DNA of 64,000 nucleotides, from positions 186,001-250,000 of the forward strand of contig NZ_JAERVK010000005.1 of assembly GCF_016745425.1 (NCBI RefSeq), in the 5' to 3' direction. The notes under the pieces are model-generated. The model was not told where the DNA came from. It searched no databases and saw only the letters and a program-made list of their open reading frames with translations. Source of the stretch: Candidatus Methylomicrobium oryzae (GTDB taxonomy: Bacteria; Pseudomonadota; Gammaproteobacteria; Methylococcales; Methylomonadaceae). Made by a program: the position numbers and the translations under genes. This document shows positions 62,540 through 64,000 of this stretch, piece after piece; the stretch's first letter is position 1, and each line of letters starts with the position of its first letter.

Positions 62540-63913
62540 TTACGCTGATAGTTGTATTTTTTCTATTGCCTCTAAGGCGGCGCCTCTTACTGCGGTAGAT
62601 TCATCATCCTTTAATTTATGCAATGCTGGAATTGCATCATTGGCTTTTCTCCCAATTGCCCCTAATGCGATTGCTGCATTTTTTCGGGTTTCTGGAACTG
62701 GATCAATCAACAAGTTTATCAAATCTTTCACTGCGGGTTGAGATTTTTCCCCATAGCATGATAGAGCAAGCGCAATAGCACCTCTTACCTCTGATGCAAC
62801 ATCCAATCCAAGCGCATCATTGTCTATGCCATTTTGAAGGACAGCTAATAACCGATCAACAACGAAGCCTAACTTAAGATTTTCGCCTTCAGTGTTACCA
62901 AATGCCCCAAGTGCACCAATAATCGCAAGTATATTTGGATGGCTAGTATCCGCTACTAATTCGATAAGATAATCCAGTATTTTTCCATCCCCCCCTAGTT
63001 CCCCCAATCCACTTAACAATAATGATCCCAAAGTTGTATCCGGCTTTATTTTCAAAATATCTACAAAAGCGTCGGCTATTTTGCTTGCTTCACGGTCAAA
63101 TAAAGGCAGTAACTCTGCTGCAGTGTATTGTTTTTCAGAATCATCGCTCTTCAGGTCTAAAATTAATTTTTCCACAATATTATCCCTGACGCTTCCATTG
63201 GCATCAATTTCATTAATTATCAGCTTTAGAAAACTAATCTTATTATCAATTTCAGATACTTCATCTGTTATTTTTGATTCAAAACTCTGAGTCATTAAAT
63301 CTATATCTATTCTTATAGAAGCGCTTTTTTTAATCTCATCATCGATTTCATGACGAAAATCTTTTAGTTTCTTTTTGAGTTCAGCTTCAGTGTCCTGAAG
63401 TTCTTCCAACGCCTTTTTTGCCCGTTCTATTTCAAGTTTAGCAGCAATTGTTGTTTCAATCGCTTCTTCCCGCTTTTTTTCTAGGCTGTCTACCTTTTTA
63501 TCTACTTCTTTATCTATTGTAGTTTCAATCCTCCTGCTCATATGGGTCCATATGGCAGTAATTGCCGTGGTAAGTAACACAATAAATACAGCAATTCCAA
63601 ATATTGTTATAAATAATCCTTGCCTCTTAATCCAGCTCATAAAATCTTCTTGAGCATCGTTTGATATTTTTAGCGCAAGGATTTTTTGACTGTCCAACGC
63701 ATTCGTTGGACTTTCAGATTGGACAGTAGGCAAGCCCTTTATCACTATCTCATCAATATGAATATTGCTAGAACTTGCTTTTTCTACATGAGCTACGGAT
63801 TCTTTCTTTTCTTCCAATGCAGAATCACTCGCCTGAGCGCAATTAGTTGCGCCTAAAATCATCCCTCCTGATAACAAGTAGAAGTTGAGCAATATTATCA
63901 ATCGATAGGTCAT
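62540..63913 (-). CDS. Membrane-anchored coiled-coil HEAT-repeat protein
   Basis: A 457-residue protein. Residues 1-28 look like a signal peptide (LLNFYLLSGGMILGATNCAQA). A membrane segment lies at about 98-123 (GLFITIFGIAVFIVLLTTAI). Residues 125-245 are a long coiled coil. Residues 250-457 are HEAT-like repeats (EVRGAIALALSCYGEKSQPA, TRKNAAIALGAIGRKANDAI, AVRGAALEAIEKI). It converges on the RiPP operon with 13 bases between stops, and is not clearly linked to it. Possible scaffold at the membrane. Confidence 0.75.
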   Translation of the reverse strand: MTYRLIILLNFYLLSGGMILGATNCAQASDSALEEKKESVAHVEKASSSNIHIDEIVIKGLPTVQSESPTNALDSQKILALKISNDAQEDFMSWIKRQGLFITIFGIAVFIVLLTTAITAIWTHMSRRIETTIDKEVDKKVDSLEKKREEAIETTIAAKLEIERAKKALEELQDTEAELKKKLKDFRHEIDDEIKKSASIRIDIDLMTQSFESKITDEVSEIDNKISFLKLIINEIDANGSVRDNIVEKLILDLKSDDSEKQYTAAELLPLFDREASKIADAFVDILKIKPDTTLGSLLLSGLGELGGDGKILDYLIELVADTSHPNILAIIGALGAFGNTEGENLKLGFVVDRLLAVLQNGIDNDALGLDVASEVRGAIALALSCYGEKSQPAVKDLINLLIDPVPETRKNAAIALGAIGRKANDAIPALHKLKDDESTAVRGAALEAIEKIQLSA

Positions 63914-64000
63914 AGCATTTCCCTGAAAGCTATTACGAAAATTTACTTAGGCAGTTAACCTTACATGTCTTCCGCAAGCAGCACTAAAGCAATGCTGTCC
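63914..64000. other. Start region of the HEAT-repeat gene, edge of window
   Basis: 87 bases upstream of the minus-strand gene. No further gene can be supported before the window ends. Confidence 0.5.

Overview
The window looks like part of a large conjugative element, either an integrative conjugative element or a conjugative plasmid of the SXT/R391/IncC type, in a gammaproteobacterium. The evidence is gene content and order: the end of an F-type transfer operon (traU, traN) at 1-2905; then cargo; then an AcaB/DUF1845-like gene, ssb, a bet-type annealase, a YqaJ-type exonuclease, a CobS-like AAA ATPase, DUF3150 and a CobT-like VWA protein (35.2-47.8 kb); then a second cargo block. In SXT/R391 the same backbone has hotspots between traN and s063 and between s073 and traF, and the two cargo blocks sit where those would be. 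The host genus cannot be fixed from the sequence; no rRNA or tRNA gene was seen.

Cargo block 1 (2.9-35.1 kb) starts with an HU gene and an IS630-type insertion sequence. A six-gene minus-strand locus follows (4.6-14.0 kb): an ECF-type sigma factor, a zinc-finger anti-sigma candidate, a giant repeat-CHAT (caspase-like) protein, and three secreted or membrane proteins. Five minus-strand promoters there share GTAACAAA and an ATTA-ending -10 box at identical spacing, so the sigma factor probably drives itself and the three exported proteins. Next comes a WGR protein and a seven- or eight-gene plus-strand operon (14.7-34.8 kb) resembling DISARM: SNF2 helicase, small ORFs, Eco57I-type adenine methylase, a nested AT-rich pair (unknown protein plus UvrD-like helicase), a 2121-residue DUF1998 helicase, and a UvrD helicase with an N-terminal RelE-like domain. 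A frameshifted tyrosine recombinase remnant closes the block.

The backbone (35.2-47.8 kb) has unusual 5' leaders. At least twelve intergenic sites carry the same nested hairpin just before the ribosome binding site, and three of them also carry an upstream four-hairpin element with compensatory base changes and a conserved loop. These look like a family of structured mRNA leaders. The last copy is an orphan that abuts cargo block 2.

Cargo block 2 (47.9-64 kb) is a patchwork of an SDR oxidoreductase, a DsbA-like protein, two DUF1778/GNAT toxin-antitoxin pairs, gene remnants, a two-gene DUF262/DUF1524 restriction-like system, hypothetical proteins, a MerR-regulated thiopurine methyltransferase, a flavin reductase-like protein, and a four-gene RiPP cluster (precursor, radical SAM/SPASM maturase, 2OG-Fe(II) oxygenase, HExxH protein). 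A HEAT-repeat membrane protein ends the window.
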